Made by a program: the position numbers and the translations under genes. A stretch of DNA of 64,000 nt from Cytophagales bacterium (GTDB lineage: Bacteria; Bacteroidota; Bacteroidia; Cytophagales; Cyclobacteriaceae): positions 744,001 to 808,000 of the forward strand of contig JAFLBQ010000001.1 of NCBI GenBank assembly GCA_017303805.1, read 5' to 3'. Position 1 is the first letter of the stretch; each line of letters starts with the position of its first letter. The notes under the pieces were generated by a model. That model was not told the origin of the DNA and did not search any database. It saw nothing but the letters and a program-made list of their open reading frames with translations. Shown here piece after piece: positions 18,025 through 26,275 of this stretch.

Positions 18025-19935
18025 ATGCTTCGCTGGACTATTTTATTATTGCTTTTAGGCTCAACCCTGGCGCAGGCTGAAATCCGATTGCCGCGCTTAA
18101 TAAGCAATGGAGCTGTTTTGCAGCGCGACAGGGAACTAACCATTTGGGGCTGGGCCGATGCTGGCGAAGAAGTTACACTCGCCCTTGCAGGTAAGAGTTA
18201 TGTTGCTATCGCTAACCCCAAAGGCGAGTGGGCAATTAAATTATCCCCGCAACCTGCTGGTGGCCCTTATCCAATTTCGTTGCGTGGTAAGAACGAGTTA
18301 GTACTTACCGATATCTTGTTTGGTGATGTGTGGGTTTGCTCCGGTCAGTCCAACATGGAGCTAACAATGGAACGTGTGAAGGAAAAATATGCAAAAGAAA
18401 TAGCCGCAGCCGAAAACAAATTCATCAGGCAGTTTCTTGTAGCTGATAAATATGATTTTAAGAACGAGCATCAGGATTTGGACAATGGTAACTGGATTGC
18501 CGCCACTCCCACTACGGTGTTAGATTTCTCGGCAGTCGCCTATTTCTTTGCAGTTGCATTAAATCAGAAACACCAGGTACCCATCGGGCTTATTAATGCG
18601 GCATTGGGTGGCTCACCAGCCGAGGCGTGGATGAGTGAAGAGGCGCTACGAACCTTTCCATCTGCTTTTGAAGAGTTGCAAAAATTTAAAAGCGATGCGT
18701 TGATAAGCGAGATCACCACTGCTGATCGTGCCCGGATAACGAAATGGTATAGCGACCTGAACCGGGCTGATGCCGGATTAAAAAAATGGATGCTACCCGG
18801 TAACTATGAGGCAGATTGGAAACCGATGAACGTGCCCGGCTATTGGGCCGATGCCGCGCTCGGAAATTTAAATGGTTCGGTATGGTTTAAGAAGACCGTC
18901 ACCATTCCGCCACACCTGGCTGGCAAGCCGGGTGCGCTTTGGATGGGCCGCATTGTAGATGCCGATTCGGTTTTTATAAATGGGAAATTGGTAGGCACTA
19001 CCAGTTATCAATATCCTCCGCGCAGGTATTCGTTTGGTAGTGCGGTATTGCAACCCGGTACAAATGAAATTACCGTTCGGGTAATTAATAATTCGGGGCG
19101 GGGCGGGTTTGTTGCAGATAAGCCCTACTTCCTGGCAGTAGAATCCGATACCATCGATTTAAAAGGTTTATGGAAATACCGGCAGGGTGCTGCTATGCCC
19201 CCGCTGCAAGGCGAAACATTTATTCGCTGGAAGCCGGGCGGTTTGTACAATCACATGATTGCACCGTTGGTAAAGTATTCGATTACCGGTGTTATCTGGT
19301 ACCAGGGCGAATCCAACACCAGCAATGCAAAAGAGTACGAGCAACTCTTTGCTGCGTTGATTGCAGACTGGCGTTCACACTGGCATCAGGGCAACTTCCC
19401 GTTTTTGTTTGTGCAGTTGGCTAACTTTATGGAATCCAGAAACCTTCCGCAAGAAAGTAATTGGGCAGCCTTGCGCCAGGCACAGGCAAAGACTTTGCGT
19501 GTGCCCAACACTGCGATGGCAGTGGCCATCGATTTGGGCGAATGGAACGACATCCATCCGCTTAACAAGGCCGATGTAGGGAAGCGATTGGCGCTGGCTG
19601 CAGAACACGTTGCCTACGGCAACCCCGCTGTCGGGTACTCGGGGCCATTGTACAAGTCGCACAGCATCAGGCAGAATAAAATAACTATTGAATTCGATCA
19701 GGTTGGTGCGGGGTTGGTTTCAAAAGGTGGCGACTTGAAACAGTTTGCCATTGCCGGTGCCAACCGAAAATTTGTGTGGGCAAAGGCCCGGATTATCAAT
19801 AACAAAGTTGAAGTATGGAGCGAAGCGGTGCCTAAACCGGTTGCGGTACGTTATGCGTGGGCCGATAACCCGGAAGGTGCTAACCTTTATAACTTAGAAG
19901 GCTTGCCGGCTTCGCCTTTTGAAATACCCCATTGA
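18025..19935 (+). CDS. SASA-type SGNH acetylesterase (sialate O-acetylesterase family; probable acetyl-xylan esterase)
   Basis: 636 residues with a signal peptide (about 1-18), starting 2 bases after the GH10 stop. The SGNH nucleophile is Ser109 in CSGQSNME, and ITGVIWYQGESNTSNA is the second conserved block. Between them (about 265-370) sits a GH2-type sugar-binding jelly-roll insertion (GSVWFKKTVTIPPHLAGKPG ... NNSGRGGFVADKPY), as usual in this family. The family includes CE6-like and sialate esterases. In a glucuronoxylan locus the natural role is removal of O-acetyl groups from xylose before GH10 and glucuronidase action. It is the last gene before the internal regulator promoter. Confidence 0.9.
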   Translation: MLRWTILLLLLGSTLAQAEIRLPRLISNGAVLQRDRELTIWGWADAGEEVTLALAGKSYVAIANPKGEWAIKLSPQPAGGPYPISLRGKNELVLTDILFGDVWVCSGQSNMELTMERVKEKYAKEIAAAENKFIRQFLVADKYDFKNEHQDLDNGNWIAATPTTVLDFSAVAYFFAVALNQKHQVPIGLINAALGGSPAEAWMSEEALRTFPSAFEELQKFKSDALISEITTADRARITKWYSDLNRADAGLKKWMLPGNYEADWKPMNVPGYWADAALGNLNGSVWFKKTVTIPPHLAGKPGALWMGRIVDADSVFINGKLVGTTSYQYPPRRYSFGSAVLQPGTNEITVRVINNSGRGGFVADKPYFLAVESDTIDLKGLWKYRQGAAMPPLQGETFIRWKPGGLYNHMIAPLVKYSITGVIWYQGESNTSNAKEYEQLFAALIADWRSHWHQGNFPFLFVQLANFMESRNLPQESNWAALRQAQAKTLRVPNTAMAVAIDLGEWNDIHPLNKADVGKRLALAAEHVAYGNPAVGYSGPLYKSHSIRQNKITIEFDQVGAGLVSKGGDLKQFAIAGANRKFVWAKARIINNKVEVWSEAVPKPVAVRYAWADNPEGANLYNLEGLPASPFEIPH

Positions 19936-19940
19936 TAAAA

Positions 19941-19971
19941 TTAGATGATAGCAACCCGGTTAGTATTTTTG
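19941..19971 (+). promoter_or_regulatory. Internal promoter of the LacI-family regulator gene
   Basis: TATTTTTG at 19964-19971 is a perfect Bacteroidota -7 box (TAnnTTTG). TTAG at 19941-19944 is a weak -33 element at 19-base spacing. Just upstream of the -7 box, GCAACCCGGTT (19951-19961) resembles the core GCAATCGGTT of the susC operator with one extra base, a possible autoregulatory site. The start codon at 19994 gives a leader of about 17 bases. Confidence 0.6.
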
Positions 19972-19993
19972 TTGAATTTAAAATTGCGCACAC

Positions 19994-21016
19994 ATGCCCA
20001 GCGATAAGGAGATTACCATTTATGACATAGCCAAAGAGCTGAACATCTCCCCGGCCACCGTAAGTCGTGGACTTAAAGATCACCCCGGCATTCGAAAGGA
20101 TACCAAGCGTAAGATTCTGGAAGCAGCGCGCAAGATGGGGTATCAGCAAAATACCTTTGCCAGCAATTTGCGCAGCAAGCGTTCCAACACCATTGGGGTT
20201 ATTATCCCCCGGCTTAACAGTTATTTTATGGCTACTGTTATTGCCGGTATGGAGAAGGTAGCCAACCAACGCGGTTATAACCTGATTATAAGTCAAACGC
20301 AGGAATCGTTCAAAAAAGAAATAGCCAGCGTAAACACCATGTTCAACAGCCGGATTGATGGGCTTATGGTTTCGTTAGCATACGATACGGGCGACACCAA
20401 GCATTTTGATTTACTATTAAAGCGCAAAATTCCGATCATTTTTTTCGACCGGGTCCTTACGCATCCGGGTTGTACCAGCATCGTAATTGACAACCGGCAA
20501 GCTGGGTTCGATGCCACCCACCATCTGATTCAACAAGGGTGCAGCCGCATTGTACACATTGCTGGTAATCTTAGCCGCAACGTTTACTCCGATCGCCTGG
20601 AAGGATACAAGCAAGCGCTTGTAGCAGCGGGCATTCCGTTCGATCCTGCACTCGTAATTAACAATTCATTGAGCGAGCAAGGCGGCATGGAAGCAGCCCA
20701 GCAGATTTTAGCAATGCCGCTGCGGCCCGATGGCATTTTCTCCAGCAACGATACCTCAGCCGTGGCCTGCATCAGTCAATTGAAAGCATCCGGCATTCGA
20801 ATACCGCAGGAAATGGCCGTGGTAGGTTTTAACAACGATCCCATTTCAAAAGTAATTGAGCCAAATCTCAGCACGGTGCATTACCCTGGCCACGAGATGG
20901 GCGAAGTAGCAGCCAGCACCCTGATTACCAAATTAGACCAACCTGCAGCCCACGCTCTCAATACAATTGTTTTACGGCACGAGTTAATTGTACGCGCATC
21001 ATCCATTCGAAAGTAA
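19994..21016 (+). CDS. LacI/GalR-family transcriptional regulator of the glucuronoxylan locus
   Basis: 340 residues. The N-terminal helix-turn-helix (about 8-27: TIYDIAKELNISPATVSRGL) and hinge (about 50-64) are classical, followed by a periplasmic-binding-protein-like ligand domain (about 65-340). It acts in the cytoplasm as a repressor released by a sugar or uronate. Xylan loci of Bacteroidetes are more often run by hybrid two-component systems or ECF sigma/anti-sigma pairs; none is present here. The central-CG palindrome before susC is its best candidate operator. The ligand may be a glucuronate-pathway intermediate, since GH67, the SDR and UxuA follow directly. Confidence 0.93.
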   Translation: MPSDKEITIYDIAKELNISPATVSRGLKDHPGIRKDTKRKILEAARKMGYQQNTFASNLRSKRSNTIGVIIPRLNSYFMATVIAGMEKVANQRGYNLIISQTQESFKKEIASVNTMFNSRIDGLMVSLAYDTGDTKHFDLLLKRKIPIIFFDRVLTHPGCTSIVIDNRQAGFDATHHLIQQGCSRIVHIAGNLSRNVYSDRLEGYKQALVAAGIPFDPALVINNSLSEQGGMEAAQQILAMPLRPDGIFSSNDTSAVACISQLKASGIRIPQEMAVVGFNNDPISKVIEPNLSTVHYPGHEMGEVAASTLITKLDQPAAHALNTIVLRHELIVRASSIRK

Positions 21017-21020
21017 GCCT

Positions 21021-23174
21021 ATGTTCCGAAGTATATTTCTCGCGTGGTTGTGTATTTGTTCGCTGAGTGCGCAAGCCGAAGACGGTTACCAACTTTGGTT
21101 GCGTTACGAGCCCATTCAAAATGCAACTTTAATAAAACAGTATAAGAATACCATTCGAACTATTGTGCTGGCGGGCGAGTCCCCTACCCTCCGCATTTTA
21201 CAGCAAGAACTTAACACCGGAATAAAAAGCATGCTGGGTTATGTGCCGGCTGTTTCGAATACCATTGGCACGGGTACTGTTATCATTGCTCCGCTTCAGG
21301 CTGCAATCGTAAAACAAATTTCCGTTTCTGTTGCTGGCGAAATCGGGTTGGAAGGCTACATTATTCAAAGTGTTAAGGTGAATAATAAACCGGTGGTGCT
21401 GATTACCGGCAATACCGATGTGGCATTGCTCTACGGAACGTTTCATTTGCTCCGGCTCATGCAAACGGAGCAGCCATTGCAAAATCTTAAAATTCAAACT
21501 GCCCCACGATTTAATGTACGGGTACTTAACCACTGGGATAACCTGGATGGAACGGTGGAGCGCGGGTATGCCGGCTTCTCGCTATGGAACTGGCACAAGT
21601 TACCCGGCTATACCGACCAACGCTACATTGATTATGCCCGTGCAAATGCCTCTATCGGCATTAATGGTACTGTACTTACCAATGTGAATGCTAATGCCTG
21701 GGTGCTTACACCGGCTTATCTTCAAAAGGTTGCCGCGCTGGCTACTATTTTCAGACCGTATGGTATTCGGGTTTACCTTACCGCAAGATTTAGCGCTCCC
21801 ATCGAAATTGGAAAGTTGCCAACGGCAGATCCCTTAAATGAAAGTGTAAAGCAATGGTGGAAAGACAAGGTTGCCGAAATCTACCAGTACGTTCCGGATT
21901 TTGGTGGCTTTGTTGTTAAGGCCAATTCCGAAGGACAGCCCGGCCCTCAAAATTATAATCGCACGCATGCCGATGGGGCCAATGTACTTGCCGATGCATT
22001 AGAGCTGCACGGTGGTATCGTAATGTGGCGTGCATTTGTTTATGATGATAAAGTTCCTGACGATCGCGCCAAGCAGGCCTACACTGAATTTAAACCACTG
22101 GATGGAAAGTTCAAAAGCAATGTAATAGTGCAAGTTAAAAACGGGCCTATCGACTTTCAGCCGCGCGAACCTTTCCACCCGCTATTTGGGGCCATGAAAG
22201 CAACGCCTTTAATGATGGAGTTTCAGATTACGCAGGAATACCTGGGCCAAAGTACCAACCTGGTTTACTTAGCCAATCTTTTTAAAGAGTGCCTTGATAC
22301 GGACACCCACCAGATAGGGGAAGGCAGTACAGTAGCCAAAGTAGTGGATGGCACTTTGACTCACCAAAAACTTACTGCCATAGCGGGTGTGGCAAACATT
22401 GGTACCGATCGCAACTGGTGTGGACATCCGTTTGCGCAAGCCAACTGGTATGCGTACGGGCGGCTGGCATGGAACCATCAACTTTCTTCGACTGAGATTG
22501 CGGAAGAATGGATTCGCATGACTTACTCCAACCAACCCGATGTGGTATCGCGAATCGCCACCATGATGAACAACTCGTGGGAAACGCTGGTAAACTATAT
22601 GACTCCTTTAGGGTTGCACCACATCATGGGCTGGAGCCACCATTATGGGCCAGCGCCCTGGATAAAAGATAAGCACCGGGCCGATTGGACTTCGGTGTAC
22701 TATCATCGGGCCGATTCGTTGGGAATTGGTTTTGACAGAACTGCTACCGGCAGCAATGCGGTGGCCCAGTATGCAGCACCGGTACAACAAATTTTTGCTT
22801 CGCGTGCGCAATGCCCCGAGAAATTTCTATTGTGGTTTCACCATGTAGGCTGGAACGAAAAAGTGAAATCAGGAAGAACCTTGTGGGCTGAGCTGTGCCA
22901 TCGGTACTACCAGGGTGCTGATGCAGTAAAAGATCTGCAACAACGGTGGGAAACGTTGTATGCCCATGTGGATCCGGATCGGTTTCATCAGGTAAAGCAA
23001 CTCTTGGCTATTCAATACGATGAAGCCGTAGGGTGGCGCAATGCGTGTGTACTTTATTTTCAAACTTTTTCTAAACAACCTATACCAACCGGTTTGCCGG
23101 CACCCGAAAAACCCCTGTCGTATTATATGAGCCTCGAGTTTCCGTATGCACCGGGCATCAAACCGCAATGGTGA
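21021..23174 (+). CDS. GH67 alpha-glucuronidase
   Basis: 717 residues from ATG 21021, 4 bases after the regulator stop. The signal peptide ends near SAQA. Family GH67 residues are visible in this numbering: the acid Glu304 (KANSEGQPGP) and the base pair Asp378 (NGPIDFQPREP) and Glu406 (QITQEYLG). The 28-residue spacing between the last two equals that of characterised enzymes. HGGIVMWRAFVYD and the C-terminal GFDRT region also fit. It removes (methyl)glucuronate from the non-reducing end of aldouronic acids, probably in the periplasm, and so feeds the two glucuronate genes that follow. Confidence 0.95.
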   Translation: MFRSIFLAWLCICSLSAQAEDGYQLWLRYEPIQNATLIKQYKNTIRTIVLAGESPTLRILQQELNTGIKSMLGYVPAVSNTIGTGTVIIAPLQAAIVKQISVSVAGEIGLEGYIIQSVKVNNKPVVLITGNTDVALLYGTFHLLRLMQTEQPLQNLKIQTAPRFNVRVLNHWDNLDGTVERGYAGFSLWNWHKLPGYTDQRYIDYARANASIGINGTVLTNVNANAWVLTPAYLQKVAALATIFRPYGIRVYLTARFSAPIEIGKLPTADPLNESVKQWWKDKVAEIYQYVPDFGGFVVKANSEGQPGPQNYNRTHADGANVLADALELHGGIVMWRAFVYDDKVPDDRAKQAYTEFKPLDGKFKSNVIVQVKNGPIDFQPREPFHPLFGAMKATPLMMEFQITQEYLGQSTNLVYLANLFKECLDTDTHQIGEGSTVAKVVDGTLTHQKLTAIAGVANIGTDRNWCGHPFAQANWYAYGRLAWNHQLSSTEIAEEWIRMTYSNQPDVVSRIATMMNNSWETLVNYMTPLGLHHIMGWSHHYGPAPWIKDKHRADWTSVYYHRADSLGIGFDRTATGSNAVAQYAAPVQQIFASRAQCPEKFLLWFHHVGWNEKVKSGRTLWAELCHRYYQGADAVKDLQQRWETLYAHVDPDRFHQVKQLLAIQYDEAVGWRNACVLYFQTFSKQPIPTGLPAPEKPLSYYMSLEFPYAPGIKPQW

Positions 23175-23192
23175 AATTTTTTATTTCTAATT

Positions 23193-23936
23193 ATGACTCA
23201 ACAAAGAATTGCAATTGTAACCGGGGGCGGTTCCGGACTTGGCCTTGCCATCGCCAAAAAATTAGTCTGTGAAAACATACATACGATTATAGTTGGCCGC
23301 GATGCGGTGAAGTTAAACAAGGCCTTGGCGCAAATCGGATCTCCAGCCAAGGCGATTTCATTCGATCTTACACAACTTTCAGAAATTCCGGCTTTTGTAA
23401 AATCTGTTGTAGCTGAGTTTGGCCGGATTGACATTCTGGTGAACAATGCCGGTATCAATCAAAAGAAAAGTGCGTTGGAAGTAAGCGATGTGGAATTCCA
23501 AACAATTCTAACTACCAATTTAACAAGTGTATTTTCCCTTACCCGCGAAGTGGCAAAGCACATGGTGGCGGTGCAAAGTGGAAGTATAGTGAATATCAGT
23601 TCCATGGCCTCACATTATGGCATCCCCGGTGTGGTTTCTTATACCGCTTCCAAGGCAGCCGTTGAGGGGATTACAAGGGCACTGGCTGTTGAATTATCTA
23701 CGCACGGTGTGCGTGTAAACTGTGTGGCTCCCGGATTCATCGAAACCGAGATGTCGGCCAAGGCGTTGAATGGCGACCCGACCCGGAAGCAAAAAGTATT
23801 GGCCCGCACACCTATGGGAGTATTGGGTAAACCTGAGGATGTAGCCAAGGCAGTTTATTTTTTAGCGAGTGAGGAAGCAAATTTTGTTACAGGTAGTATT
23901 TTGCGGGTAGATGGCGGCAACGCCATCGGTTTTTAA
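23193..23936 (+). CDS. SDR-family oxidoreductase, probable D-mannonate oxidoreductase (fructuronate reductase)
   Basis: A 247-residue classical short-chain dehydrogenase with TGGGSGLG cofactor loop (10-17), NNAG (84-87), catalytic Ser136/137 and Tyr150-x3-Lys154 (YTASK), and the C-terminal VTGSILRVDGG. Taken alone it could be a FabG-like or KduD-type enzyme. Its position 18 bases after GH67 and 9 before uxuA makes reduction of fructuronate to mannonate the most likely reaction; SDR-type UxuB proteins are known in other bacteria. Function is inferred from context. Confidence 0.85.
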   Translation: MTQQRIAIVTGGGSGLGLAIAKKLVCENIHTIIVGRDAVKLNKALAQIGSPAKAISFDLTQLSEIPAFVKSVVAEFGRIDILVNNAGINQKKSALEVSDVEFQTILTTNLTSVFSLTREVAKHMVAVQSGSIVNISSMASHYGIPGVVSYTASKAAVEGITRALAVELSTHGVRVNCVAPGFIETEMSAKALNGDPTRKQKVLARTPMGVLGKPEDVAKAVYFLASEEANFVTGSILRVDGGNAIGF

Positions 23937-23945
23937 ACGAAGGCT

Positions 23946-25112
23946 ATGATTGCAATGGAACAAACCATGCGGTGGTACGGGCCGCAGGATGCTGTGAAGT
24001 TAAGTGACATTCGCCAGGCAGGCTGTAGCGGTGTGGTTACTGCGTTGCACCACATACCGGTTGGTGACGTATGGCCGGAAGATGAAATACTGAAAAGGAA
24101 AAATCTGATTGAGGCAGCCGGAATGACCTGGACCGTTATTGAAAGTTTGCCCGTACACGAAGAAATAAAGAAACAGAAAGGTGATTATAAAAAATGGATC
24201 GCCAACTACAAACAAAGTATCCGCAATGTGGCCGCCTGTGGTTTGCGTGTAATCACCTATAACTTTATGCCGGTGCTGGATTGGTTGCGTACTGATGTAG
24301 CCTACACATTGCCTACTGGCAGCAAGGCTTTGTATTTTAACCGCGCAGCATTTGTAGCATTCGATTTGTTTCTGCTTAAGCGACCCAATGCGCATACCGA
24401 CTACGCGCCACACGAAGTAGATAAGGCTCAAAAATTTTTCGATGCCGCTACCGAAGCCGAACGGAAGTATTTGTTTGCAAATTGTTTGCTTGGGTTGCCC
24501 GGCAGCGATGAAAGTTTTACGCCTGAACAAGTATTAACAGCCCTGAAACAATATGCCGACATCGATGCCTCTAAACTAAAGCAACACTTGCATTTCTTTT
24601 TGCAGGAAGTAATACCGGTTGCCGAGGCTGCCGGGGTAAAGTTAGCCATTCACCCGGACGATCCGCCCTACCCCATGCTGGGCTTACCCCGTGTGGTTAG
24701 CACCGAAGCCGATGCAAAAGAGTTACTGCAAGCTGCACCCTCACCGGCTAATGGTTTATGCTTTTGTACGGGCTCTTTTGGGGCGCGTGCGGATAACGAT
24801 CTGGTAGGGATGATTCAACGCCTGGGCGACCACATTCATTTTTTGCATTTGCGTAATACCAAACGCGATGCCGAAGGGAATTTCTTTGAAGCCGACCATT
24901 TAGGGGGCGATACCGATATGCCAGCCGTAGTGAAAGAAATTTTACTGCTGATGAAACGCAGGCAAGTAAGTATCCCCATGCGCCCGGATCATGGCCACCA
25001 GATGCTCGATGATCTGACTAAGAAAACATATCCGGGTTATTCGGCTATTGGCCGGTTAAAAGGATTGGCCGAATTGCGCGGACTGGAATTAGGAATTAGC
25101 AGGATGTTGTAG
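23946..25112 (+). CDS. uxuA: Mannonate dehydratase
   Basis: 388 residues. The N-terminal [31 protein letters not shown], with GDVWP following it, is diagnostic of UxuA, as are [32 protein letters not shown] and the metal ligand block [10 protein letters not shown] near the end. It dehydrates D-mannonate to 2-keto-3-deoxygluconate in the cytoplasm. It closes the locus. Uronate isomerase (UxaC) and KDG kinase/aldolase must be encoded elsewhere. It is convergent with the beta-barrel gene at 25231-26160; I see no clear terminator in the 118 bases between. Confidence 0.95.
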   Translation: MIAMEQTMRWYGPQDAVKLSDIRQAGCSGVVTALHHIPVGDVWPEDEILKRKNLIEAAGMTWTVIESLPVHEEIKKQKGDYKKWIANYKQSIRNVAACGLRVITYNFMPVLDWLRTDVAYTLPTGSKALYFNRAAFVAFDLFLLKRPNAHTDYAPHEVDKAQKFFDAATEAERKYLFANCLLGLPGSDESFTPEQVLTALKQYADIDASKLKQHLHFFLQEVIPVAEAAGVKLAIHPDDPPYPMLGLPRVVSTEADAKELLQAAPSPANGLCFCTGSFGARADNDLVGMIQRLGDHIHFLHLRNTKRDAEGNFFEADHLGGDTDMPAVVKEILLLMKRRQVSIPMRPDHGHQMLDDLTKKTYPGYSAIGRLKGLAELRGLELGISRML

Positions 25113-25230
25113 GATAATTTGATTAATGTCCCTGTAATTCACCATTGAATTGAGACTCTAAAATCTTCCCACCTTAATTTGACAGCCCTTTTAAATTAAC
25201 CTTCTAACGCAATCAAAATTTAACCTTAAC

Positions 25231-26160
25231 TTAAAATCTTAACATATACTCCAGGTTAACGATCAAACTTCTGGTCAGTCCATCGGGTCGGGCATCGCGT
25301 ACAACCAAAGGAGTTCCCATGTTCAACTGAAGCGAGGATGCTTTGCTGATTGCGAAATCAAAATACAGGGTTGCATTAAGAGTAAGTCCTTTTGAGTTAG
25401 CGATTTCCTTTACAATACCTGTTGCATCTGTGTATTTGTCATTTCTTAAATGATAGATTGGTAATAAGCTTGGTGTGAAGCTAAAACTCTTGCCGAGAGG
25501 CATAGGGTACGAAATGCGCAAAAGCATGTCGCCCTCTCTTTCAAATTTATTGGTGGACTGAAAATCCTGTAAGGGCGAATTGGCCGGATACTGTTCTGCC
25601 AGAAATCTATTCTTGTTTTGAGTAAGCGGTTGCTGATACGCCCATACGAATTGCCATCTGTTTATTAAGTAGCCTGCGCCTACAATCAAATCTACTGTTC
25701 CAAGGCTCGATTGGTAGTCCATTGGTAACGGCAAATTGTTTTTCTCTTTGTTGCCATCGGCAAGTGGTAGCTTTACTCCGGCAGATAGAGTGAATCTTGA
25801 AGTTGATGAATAATTGAAGTTTAGAAACAGGTCAGACAAGTTAAATACTGAAATGCCATTACCGGATTGCGACAAGGTTGTAATTTTTACATCTGCACTC
25901 AATTTAGTAGTGAGCCGTTGATTTAACTCAAAGTAACTTCCGAAAATATTTATAGAATTATCAGCGCTACCAAAATTAATACCGGCTTTCAATTTGCGGG
26001 TAAATGTCAGGCTATCGGCATGCGGTTTAAAACTGTTGAGTGTGCAAAACCCTGCATCGCTGCAACCCTGGCCAAATAGATGAGTGGTTAATACCATTAT
26101 CAAAAAGCTAAAGCTCACAATTTTTATAACCGATTGATAACCTGTTTTCATTGCTTTCAT
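25231..26160 (-). CDS. Outer-membrane beta-barrel protein of unknown function
   Basis: 309 residues with a signal peptide (about 1-30, ending HLFGQ); a second ATG at 26151 would shorten it by three residues. Alternating hydrophobic/polar strands and the C-terminal LEYMLRF with terminal Phe indicate an outer-membrane barrel of about 10-12 strands. It resembles the transporter-like or phenol-degradation MetA barrel proteins, but I cannot name a family with certainty. It lies 115 bases downstream of the DUF1593 gene on the same strand and could be the last gene of the esterase cluster or an independent unit. Confidence 0.7.
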   Translation of the reverse strand: MKAMKTGYQSVIKIVSFSFLIMVLTTHLFGQGCSDAGFCTLNSFKPHADSLTFTRKLKAGINFGSADNSINIFGSYFELNQRLTTKLSADVKITTLSQSGNGISVFNLSDLFLNFNYSSTSRFTLSAGVKLPLADGNKEKNNLPLPMDYQSSLGTVDLIVGAGYLINRWQFVWAYQQPLTQNKNRFLAEQYPANSPLQDFQSTNKFEREGDMLLRISYPMPLGKSFSFTPSLLPIYHLRNDKYTDATGIVKEIANSKGLTLNATLYFDFAISKASSLQLNMGTPLVVRDARPDGLTRSLIVNLEYMLRF

Positions 26161-26275
26161 TTTAATATTCAGTTACAACGAAAATAATAGCTTTTTTGCA
26201 AATCTGATTCAGGAGAAAAGCACTTCACTTGCAGAGACTATCAGGGTTTACTCCAATAACCCTGCATCAGGTAAT

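Noticed and set aside
26242-26264. Hairpin CAGGGTT-N9-AACCCTG after DUF1593 considered as a terminator
   Set aside because: No U-run follows on the minus strand; it may be only a weak structure, and the beta-barrel gene may still be co-transcribed.
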